A stretch of DNA of 15,656 nucleotides from assembly GCA_023415515.1 (NCBI GenBank), contig JAEZKH010000459.1, forward strand, positions 1-15,656, given 5' to 3'. This document shows positions 1 to 6,514 of the stretch, piece by piece. The position numbers and the translations under genes were made by a program. A model generated the notes under the pieces. The model was given only the letters and a program-made list of their open reading frames with translations, was not told the DNA's origin and made no database searches. Every line of letters begins with the position of its first letter. The first letter of the stretch is position 1. The DNA is from Actinomycetes bacterium (GTDB taxonomy: Bacteria; Actinomycetota; Actinomycetes; Mycobacteriales; Mycobacteriaceae).

Positions 1-716
1 GCGTCAAGTCGCTGTATCTGGTCGGTAGCGACTACGTGTTCCCGCAGACCGCCAACCGCATCATCAAGGCCTACGCCGGGGCCAACGGCATCGAGATCAA
101 AGGGGAGGACTACACGCCGCTCGGCTCGACCGACTTCTCGACGATCGTCAACAAGGTCCGCACCGCCGGTGCCGACGCCGTTTTCAACACCCTCAACGGC
201 GATTCCAACGTGGCCTTCTTCCGCGAGTACCGCAACGTCGGACTCAGCCCGCAGACGATGCCGGTGGTCTCGGTGTCGATCGCCGAGGAAGAAGTCGGCG
301 GCATCGGTGTGCAGAACATCACCGGTCAGTTGACGGCGTGGAACTACTACGAGACCGTCGACAACCCGGTCAACAAGGCGTTCGTCAAGGCCTACAAGGA
401 CAAGTTCGGCGCCAACAAGCCGACCTCCGACCCCATGGAGGCCGCCTACGTATCGGTGTACCTGTGGAAGAACACCGTCGAGAAGGCGAAGTCGTTCGAC
501 GTCAAGGCCATCCAGGACAACGCAGGCGGGGTCACGTTCAACGCACCCGAGGGCCTGGTCACCATCGACGGGGAGAACCACCACATCACCAAGACGGCGC
601 GCATCGGTGAGATTCGGCCGGACGGACTGATCTACACGATCTGGGAGTCACCGGGGCCGATCGAGCCCGACCCCTACCTGAAGTCCTACCCGTGGGCCGC
701 CGGACTCTCCAGCTGA
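1..716 (+). CDS. urtA: UrtA, urea ABC transporter substrate-binding protein (3' part)
   Basis: This is the C-terminal part (about 237 residues) of a periplasmic-binding-protein-like type I receptor that captures urea for the UrtBCDE importer. The reading frame is open to the left edge; its first complete codon is at position 3, so signal peptide, lipobox and start are outside the window. Residues near the edge read LVGSDYVFPQTAN, followed by NTLNGDSNVAFF, SIAEEEV, DPMEAAYVSVYLWK and a C-terminal PDPYLKSYPWA. Together these are hallmarks of UrtA rather than of Leu/Ile/Val-binding proteins (family knowledge). The stop is 7 bases before urtB. A related short-chain amide receptor (FmdD type) is the main alternative, but the following UrtB-E genes favour urea. 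In other bacteria such operons are induced by nitrogen limitation; the promoter is not visible here. Confidence 0.93.
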   Translation, partial: VKSLYLVGSDYVFPQTANRIIKAYAGANGIEIKGEDYTPLGSTDFSTIVNKVRTAGADAVFNTLNGDSNVAFFREYRNVGLSPQTMPVVSVSIAEEEVGGIGVQNITGQLTAWNYYETVDNPVNKAFVKAYKDKFGANKPTSDPMEAAYVSVYLWKNTVEKAKSFDVKAIQDNAGGVTFNAPEGLVTIDGENHHITKTARIGEIRPDGLIYTIWESPGPIEPDPYLKSYPWAAGLSS

Positions 717-723
717 TTCGAAT

Positions 724-1608
724 ATGGAAGCTGTAATCGGGCAGCTGGCAACAGGATTGAGCCTCGGCTCAATCCTGTTGCTGGCGGCCTTGGGGCTGTC
801 GCTGACATTTGGCCAGATGGGCGTCATCAACATGGCCCACGGCGAGTTCATCATGGCAGGCTGCTACACCGCCTACGTCATTCAGCAGGTCGTTTCGAGT
901 GCCGGTGCCTCACTGCTCATCTCGCTCGTCATCGGTTTCCTCATCGGCGGTGCGATGGGCGCGCTGCTGGAGACGACGCTGATCCAGCGGATGTACGACA
1001 GGCCGCTCGACACCCTCTTGGTCACCTTCGGCGTGGGACTGATCCTTCAGCAGGTGGCGCGCGACATCTTCGGCGCGCCCGCTGTGAACGTCGTCGCTCC
1101 GGCGTGGCTGTCGGGCGGCATGGAGATCCTCGGCGCGGTGGTGCCCAAGACCCGCATCTTCATCCTGGTGCTGGCGATCGTGTGCGTCGCGGTGCTCGCC
1201 GTCGTCTTGAAGGTCAGCCCGATGGGCAGGCGGATCCGAGCAGTCGTGCAGAACCGCGATCTGGCCGAAACCAGCGGCATCTCGTCGCGCAGGACCGACA
1301 TCACGACGTTCTTCATCGGCTCCGGTCTCGCCGCGGTGGCAGGTGTCGCGCTGACGTTGATCGGTTCGACGAGCCCGACCATCGGACAGAGCTACCTGAT
1401 CGACGCGTTTCTCGTCGTCGTCGTCGGCGGCCTCGGCCAGATCAAGGGCACCGTGATCGCGGCCTTCGCGCTCGGCTTTTTGAACTCGTTCATCGAGTAC
1501 AACACGACGGCGTCACTGGCCAAGGTGGTCGTGTTCGTGATCATCGTGATCTTCCTGCAGGTGCGTCCGCAGGGCTTGTTCACCGTTCGGACGAGGAGTC
1601 TCGCGTGA
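724..1608 (+). CDS. urtB: UrtB, urea ABC transporter permease
   Basis: A 294-residue integral membrane permease of the LivH/UrtB family, forming half of the transmembrane channel with UrtC. The LivH-type motif GQMGVINMAHGEF lies at residues 30-42, between the first two hydrophobic helices. A cytoplasmic loop at about 174-187 contains AVVQNRDLAETSGI, the likely coupling helix for the ATPases. The protein ends with VRPQGLF at 280-286, the usual family ending. It lacks the long N-terminal extension found in many proteobacterial UrtB proteins. The ATG start is 7 bases after the urtA stop with only a weak Shine-Dalgarno, so translation may depend on ribosomes arriving from urtA. The 3' end overlaps urtC by 4 bases. 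Assignment to urea rather than branched-chain amino acids rests mainly on its urt neighbours. Confidence 0.93.
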   Translation: MEAVIGQLATGLSLGSILLLAALGLSLTFGQMGVINMAHGEFIMAGCYTAYVIQQVVSSAGASLLISLVIGFLIGGAMGALLETTLIQRMYDRPLDTLLVTFGVGLILQQVARDIFGAPAVNVVAPAWLSGGMEILGAVVPKTRIFILVLAIVCVAVLAVVLKVSPMGRRIRAVVQNRDLAETSGISSRRTDITTFFIGSGLAAVAGVALTLIGSTSPTIGQSYLIDAFLVVVVGGLGQIKGTVIAAFALGFLNSFIEYNTTASLAKVVVFVIIVIFLQVRPQGLFTVRTRSLA

Positions 1609-2729
1609 CGAAGGTCAAGACGGTCCTGGGCCGCTGGCAGACGTGGGCCGGGTTCGGTGCGGCGGCGGTGTTGCTGTTCGGGGTGGCACCTGTTGCACTG
1701 TCGGACTTCCGGCTCAGCCTGCTCGGCAAGTTCCTGTGCTTTGCGATCGTGGCGGTCGGGATCGGGCTGGCCTGGGGCCGCGGCGGCATGCTGGTGCTCG
1801 GTCAGGGCGTCTTCTTCGGCCTCGGCGGCTACCTGATGGGCATGCATCTCAAGATCGCCGACGCTCAACTGCGCGGCGACGAGGTGCCCGACTTCATGCA
1901 GATCGCCGGCGTGCGCGAATTACCCGCCTACTGGGAACCGTTCGCCTCCCCCGCCTTCACGCTGCTGGCCATCGTGGTGTTTCCGACCGCCCTCGCGGCC
2001 GCGCTGGGGCTCGGGGTGTTCAAACGCCGGGTCAAGGGCGCCTACTTCGCGATCCTGTCCCAGGCCCTGGCCGCTGCGCTGGCGATTCTGCTCGTCGGCC
2101 AAACCGGTCTGGGCGGAAGCAACGGCCTCAACAGGTTCCGGACGTTCTTCGGGTTCACCCTCAACGACCCGGCCAACCGGCGGATGCTGTACTTCATCGC
2201 GGCGGCAACCCTGCTGATCGTGGTTGCCGTGGTGCGGCAGCTGATGCAGAGCCGCTACGGCGAGTTGCTGGTCGCCGTGCGCGACGGCGAAGAACGCGTG
2301 CGGTTCCTGGGCTACGACCCGGCGAACGTGAAGGTGGTGGCTTATACCGTCGCAGCGTTGTTCGCCAGCATCGCGGGAGCGCTGTTCGCGCCGATCGTCG
2401 GGTTCATCGCACCGTCGCAGGTCGGCATCCTGCCCTCGATCGCGTTCCTGATCGGCGTGGCGATCGGCGGGCGGACGACACTGCTGGGGCCCGTGCTCGG
2501 TGCGATCGGCGTCGCATGGGCGCAAACCCTGTTCTCCGAACGCTTCCCGTCGGAATGGACATACGCCCAGGGCCTGTTGTTCATCGTCGTCGTCGGCTTC
2601 TTCCCCGCCGGACTCGCCGGGCTGGGCGCACTGTTCGCGCGGATACGGCGCCGACGCAGGCCTCCGCGGGCGGACGTCGCGGCCTCCGACACCGAACCAG
2701 AGGCGCAGAAGGTGGGAGCGGGCCTGTGA
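1605..2729 (+). CDS. urtC: UrtC, urea ABC transporter permease
   Basis: A 374-residue permease of the LivM/UrtC family, partner of UrtB. The N-terminus has a hydrophobic helix (about 15-32). Then come the conserved GRGGMLVLGQGVFFGLGGY (58-76), GLGGSNGLN (168-175) and the cytoplasmic coupling loop VRDGEERVRFLGYDP (225-239), followed by further helices and a basic, disordered tail from about 346. The length fits the family. I chose the GTG at 1605: GAGGAG lies 6 bases upstream, and the GTGA overlap with the urtB stop is typical of coupled genes. A much longer open frame runs upstream, but it only shadows urtB. The UrtC insertion between helices (about 82-112, with YWEPF) distinguishes it from ordinary LivM proteins (family knowledge, recalled rather than aligned). 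Confidence 0.92.
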   Translation: MTKVKTVLGRWQTWAGFGAAAVLLFGVAPVALSDFRLSLLGKFLCFAIVAVGIGLAWGRGGMLVLGQGVFFGLGGYLMGMHLKIADAQLRGDEVPDFMQIAGVRELPAYWEPFASPAFTLLAIVVFPTALAAALGLGVFKRRVKGAYFAILSQALAAALAILLVGQTGLGGSNGLNRFRTFFGFTLNDPANRRMLYFIAAATLLIVVAVVRQLMQSRYGELLVAVRDGEERVRFLGYDPANVKVVAYTVAALFASIAGALFAPIVGFIAPSQVGILPSIAFLIGVAIGGRTTLLGPVLGAIGVAWAQTLFSERFPSEWTYAQGLLFIVVVGFFPAGLAGLGALFARIRRRRRPPRADVAASDTEPEAQKVGAGL

Positions 2730-3550
2730 CGACCGCCGAGATGCAGCCGACCGCGGGCGGGAACGTCGGCATGGGCACGCAATACCTCGAAGTCCGCGGT
2801 CTGACCGTCGATTTCGACGGTTTCAAGGCGGTCAGCGACGTGGACCTCACCCTCTTCCAGGGCGATCTGAGGTTCCTCATCGGCCCCAACGGGGCGGGCA
2901 AGACGACGGTGATCGACGCGATCACCGGCCTGGTGCCCGCCACCGGATCGGTCAACAAGTCGGGCGTCGAACTCCTCGGCAAGAAAGTGCATCAGATCGC
3001 CCGGCGCGGCGTCGGCCGCACCTTCCAGACGGCCAGCGTGTTCGAGCAGTTGACCGTGCTGCAAAACCTCGACATCGCCGCGGGCGCGGGTCGCTCGATG
3101 TGGACGATGCTGCGCAGACGCAAGGGCATCCTACCCTCGATCGAAGACGCCTTGGACACAACGGGTTTGACCGCTCTGGCCGACAAGCCCGCCGGAGTCC
3201 TGGCGCACGGCCAGAAGCAGTGGCTGGAAATCGGCATGCTGCTCGTGCAGAACGCCGATGTGCTGCTGCTCGACGAACCCGTCGCGGGCATGAGCACCGA
3301 GGAGCGCGAAGAGACCGGGAACCTGTTGCGTCGCATCGGAGCTGAACGGACCGTGGTGGTGGTCGAACACGACATGGATTTCATGCGTGCGTTCGCCACC
3401 TCGGTGACGGTGCTGGCGCGCGGGAAGGTCATCGCAGAGGGATCGGTCGCCGACGTGCAGGCCGATCCCATGGTGCAAGAGGTCTATCTCGGCACAGCGG
3501 CGGCGGGCGCCGACGGAATCGGAGACGAACCAACCGAGGAGAGCTCATAG
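2726..3550 (+). CDS. urtD: UrtD, urea ABC transporter ATPase
   Basis: A 274-residue cytoplasmic ATPase subunit that energises urea import with UrtE. All ABC elements are visible: Walker A GPNGAGKTT at 53-61, Q-loop glutamine at 101 (RTFQTASVF), signature region LAHGQKQWLEIGM at 159-171, Walker B plus catalytic glutamate VLLLDEP at 179-185, and H-loop histidine 215. The signature HGQKQWLEI in place of the common SGGQ is characteristic of UrtD and is strong support for the urt assignment. I chose the GTG at 2726: AAGGTGGGAG lies 7 bases upstream and it overlaps the urtC stop by 4 bases. Internal ATGs at residues 6 and 16 are possible later starts, since the first 20 residues are not part of the conserved fold. 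The C-terminal 15 residues are acidic and probably disordered. Confidence 0.95.
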   Translation: MTTAEMQPTAGGNVGMGTQYLEVRGLTVDFDGFKAVSDVDLTLFQGDLRFLIGPNGAGKTTVIDAITGLVPATGSVNKSGVELLGKKVHQIARRGVGRTFQTASVFEQLTVLQNLDIAAGAGRSMWTMLRRRKGILPSIEDALDTTGLTALADKPAGVLAHGQKQWLEIGMLLVQNADVLLLDEPVAGMSTEEREETGNLLRRIGAERTVVVVEHDMDFMRAFATSVTVLARGKVIAEGSVADVQADPMVQEVYLGTAAAGADGIGDEPTEESS

Positions 3551-4242
3551 TGCTGCAGCTTGTCGACGTACGCGCGGGCTACGGCCGCTCGGAGGTGATC
3601 CACGGCGTCAGCATCGAGGTGCCCTCCGACGGCGTCGCCGCGGTGATGGGCCACAACGGGGCGGGCAAGACCACGCTGTTGCGCGCCGCGGTGGGACTGC
3701 TCAAATGCGCCGCGGGCGAGGTGGTCTTCGACGGCGAGGACATCACCAAGCTGAGGCCGAGTGCGCGGGTGGCCCGCGGGCTGGCCTATGTGCCGCAGGG
3801 CCAGCAGTCGTTCGGCCAGTTGACCACCGCCGAGAACCTCCAGGTCGTCGCCGACGGTAGGAAGAACGGCAAGCAGCTGATCGACGAGCAGCTCGACCTC
3901 TTCCCCGCACTCAGGGAGCTGCTGTCCCGGCGCGCCGGTCTGCTCTCCGGCGGCCAGCGCCAGCAGCTGGCGATCGCCCGTGCGCTGATCACCCGCCCGA
4001 AGTGTCTGATCCTCGACGAACCGACCGAGGGTATCCAGCCGTCGGTGGTCGCCGAGATCGAGGCGGCCGTCACCGAATTGACCCGCGGCGGCGACCTCGG
4101 CGTCCTGCTCGTCGAACAGCACATCGGCTTCGCATTGGAATCGTCGCAGCGCTACTACATCCTCGAGGCGGGCCGCATCACCTCCGCGGGCACCGGCGGC
4201 TCTTCGTCGGAGGAGGACGTCCGCGCGGCCCTGGCCATCTGA
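3550..4242 (+). CDS. urtE: UrtE, urea ABC transporter ATPase
   Basis: A 230-residue ATPase, the second nucleotide-binding subunit of the urea importer. Walker A GHNGAGKTT is at 34-42, Q-loop in VPQGQQSF (glutamine 83), signature LSGGQRQQL at 132-140, Walker B LILDEPTEGIQPS at 153-165, and H-loop histidine 191. DEPTEGIQPS is the version of the D-loop region typical of UrtE and LivF. The GTG start shares one base with the urtD stop (TAGTG), with GAGGAG 8 bases upstream, so the pair should be co-translated. The length matches the family. This is the last gene of the operon; 106 bases with a possible hairpin follow before the next gene. Confidence 0.95.
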   Translation: MLQLVDVRAGYGRSEVIHGVSIEVPSDGVAAVMGHNGAGKTTLLRAAVGLLKCAAGEVVFDGEDITKLRPSARVARGLAYVPQGQQSFGQLTTAENLQVVADGRKNGKQLIDEQLDLFPALRELLSRRAGLLSGGQRQQLAIARALITRPKCLILDEPTEGIQPSVVAEIEAAVTELTRGGDLGVLLVEQHIGFALESSQRYYILEAGRITSAGTGGSSSEEDVRAALAI

Positions 4243-4269
4243 TCCTGACTCACCTCCCCCCGCGACGGT

Positions 4270-4291
4270 GCGTGTCTGCTTACCGACACGC
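4270..4291 (+). terminator. possible terminator hairpin after urtE
   Basis: A perfect 7-base-pair stem (GCGTGTC with GACACGC) and an 8-base loop starts 28 bases after the urtE stop. No T-run follows, so it is not a classical intrinsic terminator; mycobacteria often show such U-less hairpins, whose activity is disputed. The rest of the 106-base gap (4243-4348) shows no promoter I can defend. Confidence 0.35.
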
Positions 4292-4348
4292 CGCCGAAAT
4301 ACCGCATTTCACGCACGCTCGCGGCGTGGGAGATGGCACGCTGCAGGC

Positions 4349-4876
4349 GTGGACACCGCGGCAGATCCTCAGATCGTCGTCGACACCGGCGGGTTGCTGG
4401 TCACCGATGACGGGCGGCGGGTGCTGGTCGTCGACAGGCGCACGGGCGCGTTGACGACGGTGGCGTTCGTGCTCGGCATCGGGACGCTCGTCGTCGGCGG
4501 CTTCGGATTGGTCGCGCTGTTCTCGGCCATCGGGAAGCCCGTCGCCGCGGTCTTCCTGGCCGCCGGGTCGGTGCTCGCCTGCCTGACCCTTCTCGTGGTG
4601 CGAAAGATCCGGCAGCGCCGCCGCAGGCCGCTGAGTCAGTGCAGGCCCGTGTGTGTCATCGATCGCAAGCTCGGCCTGTTCAGTTGCCGGGGTGGTGCGC
4701 TCATCCAGTTGGACCAGGTGCGGTTCGCCCGCGGAATGCAGATCGGATCGAGTTCGCCGAAACTGGTGGCGATCACACCGGGCGGGACGGTGGTCCTCAA
4801 GCGCGGCAACCCTTTCGACGGCGGCATCGGGAACGTCGACGAGGTGCTCAACGCCGCGACCGCAGCCGCGAGGTGA
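4349..4876 (+). CDS. two-helix membrane protein of unknown function
   Basis: I do not recognise this 175-residue protein. It begins with a short polar segment that looks like a beta-hairpin (IVVDTGGLLVTDDGRRVLVV, 9-28). Two hydrophobic helices follow at about 36-60 and 63-85, then a strongly basic stretch RKIRQRRRRP (85-94). A C-terminal segment (101-152) has alternating short strands and glycines, such as VCVIDRKLGLFSC and KLVAITPGGTVVLKRG. The positive-inside rule places the C-terminal domain in the cytoplasm. The layout resembles small membrane proteins with a PH-like domain, but that is only inference. I chose the GTG at 4349 because upstream codons in the frame look non-coding (Arg-rich, no conserved character) and GGGAGA lies about 15 bases upstream; the start is uncertain. 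It runs with the following catalase-like gene, with a 49-base gap. Confidence 0.75.
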   Translation: MDTAADPQIVVDTGGLLVTDDGRRVLVVDRRTGALTTVAFVLGIGTLVVGGFGLVALFSAIGKPVAAVFLAAGSVLACLTLLVVRKIRQRRRRPLSQCRPVCVIDRKLGLFSCRGGALIQLDQVRFARGMQIGSSSPKLVAITPGGTVVLKRGNPFDGGIGNVDEVLNAATAAAR

Positions 4877-4907
4877 GACGCGCCACACTTGTGAACCCAG
4901 GGCGTCT
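4876..4907 (+). other. nested inverted repeat between two genes
   Basis: An outer 6-base-pair stem (AGACGC with GCGTCT) encloses a smaller CACA/TGTG hairpin. It begins on the last base of the preceding stop codon and ends 18 bases before the catalase-like gene. It is followed by a moderately T-rich run (GTTGTACGTGTT). It could be a weak terminator or attenuator, or simply chance in GC-rich DNA. Confidence 0.25.
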
Positions 4908-4925
4908 GTTGTACGTGTTGCAGTC

Positions 4926-5984
4926 GTGCACCAGCCTTCCCGCCGCTCGATCCTGATCGGGGCTGCCGCCGTCGGAGCATTCCTCGTCGTCGATCTCGGC
5001 GCCGTGGCGTATGCGAACAACTGGATCGCCGGCGACGGGCGCCTGACCCGCGCCGCCTTCATCGACCGTTTCCGCGCGGTGTTCGGAGATCATCCCGGCT
5101 TCAGGAAGAATCACGCCAAGGGCGTCGCGGTGAGCGGATACTTCGACAGCACCGGCGAGGCGCGCGCATTGTCGAAGGCCCAGGTCTTCACGCCGGGCCG
5201 CACACCGGTCACAGGCCGCTTCTCGCTGTCCGGCGGGAACCCCCAGATCGCCGACACCGCAGGAACCGCGCGTGGTCTCGGGTTGGCGTTCGCGTTCCCC
5301 GACGGCACCCAGTGGCGCACCGCGACGCTGAATCTGCCCGTCTTCCCGGATAATTCGCCGGCGGGTTTCTATGACCGGACGCTGGCGTCGAAACCGGTGC
5401 AGTCCACCGGCCAACCCGATCCCGCCGCGATGGCGGCATTCCTTTCGGCCCACCCGGAAACGGCGGCCGCGATGGCGATAATCAAGGCTTCGCCACCGAC
5501 GGCGGGTTTCGCCGACAGCACGTTCCGCGGGCTCAGCACCTTCTTCCTTGTCGACGACGCCGGAACCCGCACGCCGGTGAGATGGTCTTTCATCCCGAAA
5601 CAACCGGCCTTTGCGGCACACGCAGGCACGAAGAACATGTTGTTCGACGCGCTGATACGCCAGATGCGCGCGGGCCCGCTGCGATGGACGCTGGTTCTGA
5701 CCATCGGCGAACCTGGGGACCCGATCACCGATGCAACGCTGCCGTGGCCGAACGAGCGGCGCACCGTGGAAGCGGGCACGCTCACGCTGACCGCCGTCGA
5801 GACCGAGAAGTCAGGCAACGCGCGCGACATCAACTTCGACCCGCTCGTGCTGCCCGCGGGCATCGAGCCGTCCGGCGACCCGCTGCTCAGCGCCAGATCG
5901 GCGGTATACGCCGCCTCGTATCGGGCCCGCACCGGCGAACCGAAGTCACCGTCGGCAGTCCAAGTGGACGAGGTGACAGCGTGA
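4926..5984 (+). CDS. exported catalase-fold heme peroxidase-like protein
   Basis: A 352-residue member of the small-subunit catalase-related family (SrpA-like), shorter than true catalases (about 480 or more). The distal heme-side motif NHAKGVAVSGYF (62-73) carries His63 and matches the catalase HAKG-GYF motif. Asn136 in TLNLPVFP lies where catalases carry their distal Asn. The proximal ligand motif RSAVY gives Arg324 and Tyr328, matching the catalase R-x-x-x-Y. The N-terminus has SRRSIL (5-10), a hydrophobic stretch to about 27 and AYA at 28-30, resembling a twin-arginine signal with a signal-peptidase site. Tat export would suit a protein folded with heme. The GTG at 4926 is the only good in-frame start before that signal; no clear Shine-Dalgarno precedes it. 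The stop overlaps the b561 gene by 4 bases, implying a shared electron-transfer role. Whether it acts as catalase, peroxidase or something else cannot be read from the sequence. Confidence 0.88.
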   Translation: MHQPSRRSILIGAAAVGAFLVVDLGAVAYANNWIAGDGRLTRAAFIDRFRAVFGDHPGFRKNHAKGVAVSGYFDSTGEARALSKAQVFTPGRTPVTGRFSLSGGNPQIADTAGTARGLGLAFAFPDGTQWRTATLNLPVFPDNSPAGFYDRTLASKPVQSTGQPDPAAMAAFLSAHPETAAAMAIIKASPPTAGFADSTFRGLSTFFLVDDAGTRTPVRWSFIPKQPAFAAHAGTKNMLFDALIRQMRAGPLRWTLVLTIGEPGDPITDATLPWPNERRTVEAGTLTLTAVETEKSGNARDINFDPLVLPAGIEPSGDPLLSARSAVYAASYRARTGEPKSPSAVQVDEVTA

Positions 5985-6508
5985 CGACGCCTCCTGCCCG
6001 CTACCCGATCCGCACCCGCGTCCTGCACTGGCTGACCGCGCTGCTGGTTTTCGCCGCGCTGTTCGTCGGCTTCGTCATGGTCAACTCGATCGGCTCATAT
6101 CGCGCATTGGTGAGCCTGCACATGACCCTCGGGGTGACGATCCTCGTCGTCGTCATCGTGCGGGCGGCGAACCGGTTCACCCACCGGACGCCGAAGCTAC
6201 CGGAATCCGTCGGCCGGCTGGAACACAAACTGGTCGTCGGCTCCGAGCTGACCTTGTACGCCACGATGCTCGCCCAGCCGGTGGTGGGATGGGCGATGGT
6301 GTCGGCGTCAGGGGCGGCGCCGGTGATCTTCGGGCGCGTGCGGCTACCGCGAATAGCCCCGTTCGATGCGGACCTGTATTTCCTGCTGCGCCAGACACAT
6401 TCAGTGCTCGCCTATGTGCTCGTCGCGGTGATCGCGGCGCACATCTCCGCTGTCTTGCTGCACACCCTGACGCTGCGGGATCGGATGCTGACGCGAATGA
6501 CGTTCTGA
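5981..6508 (+). CDS. cytochrome b561-type membrane protein
   Basis: A 175-residue four-helix di-heme membrane cytochrome of the CybB/b561 family, expected to pass electrons from the quinone pool to a partner. Likely heme-ligand histidines are His16 (RVLHWLTA), His47 (SLHMTLG), His140 (RQTHSVLAY) and His154 (AAHISAVLLH). They sit in hydrophobic helices at about 14-35, 42-63, 86-108 and 136-163, the usual b561 arrangement. The GTG start overlaps the preceding catalase-like gene by 4 bases (GTGA), with GAGG 7 bases upstream, so the two are translationally coupled. Adjacent catalase-like and b561 genes are known in other bacteria, but the electron path is inferred. Its stop is 6 bases from the convergent hisS stop, leaving no room for a separate terminator. 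Confidence 0.9.
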   Translation: MTTPPARYPIRTRVLHWLTALLVFAALFVGFVMVNSIGSYRALVSLHMTLGVTILVVVIVRAANRFTHRTPKLPESVGRLEHKLVVGSELTLYATMLAQPVVGWAMVSASGAAPVIFGRVRLPRIAPFDADLYFLLRQTHSVLAYVLVAVIAAHISAVLLHTLTLRDRMLTRMTF

Positions 6509-6514
6509 CCGCGG

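Noticed and set aside
1643..2725. 5' extension of the urtD frame through urtC
   Set aside because: The extension is Arg-rich and out of frame with the clear permease sequence; UrtD begins at the GTG at 2726 with its own Shine-Dalgarno.
4653..4925. 5' extension of the catalase-like frame overlapping the small membrane protein gene
   Set aside because: It is out of frame with that gene, Ser/Arg-rich without signal character, and the GTG at 4926 directly precedes a proper export signal.
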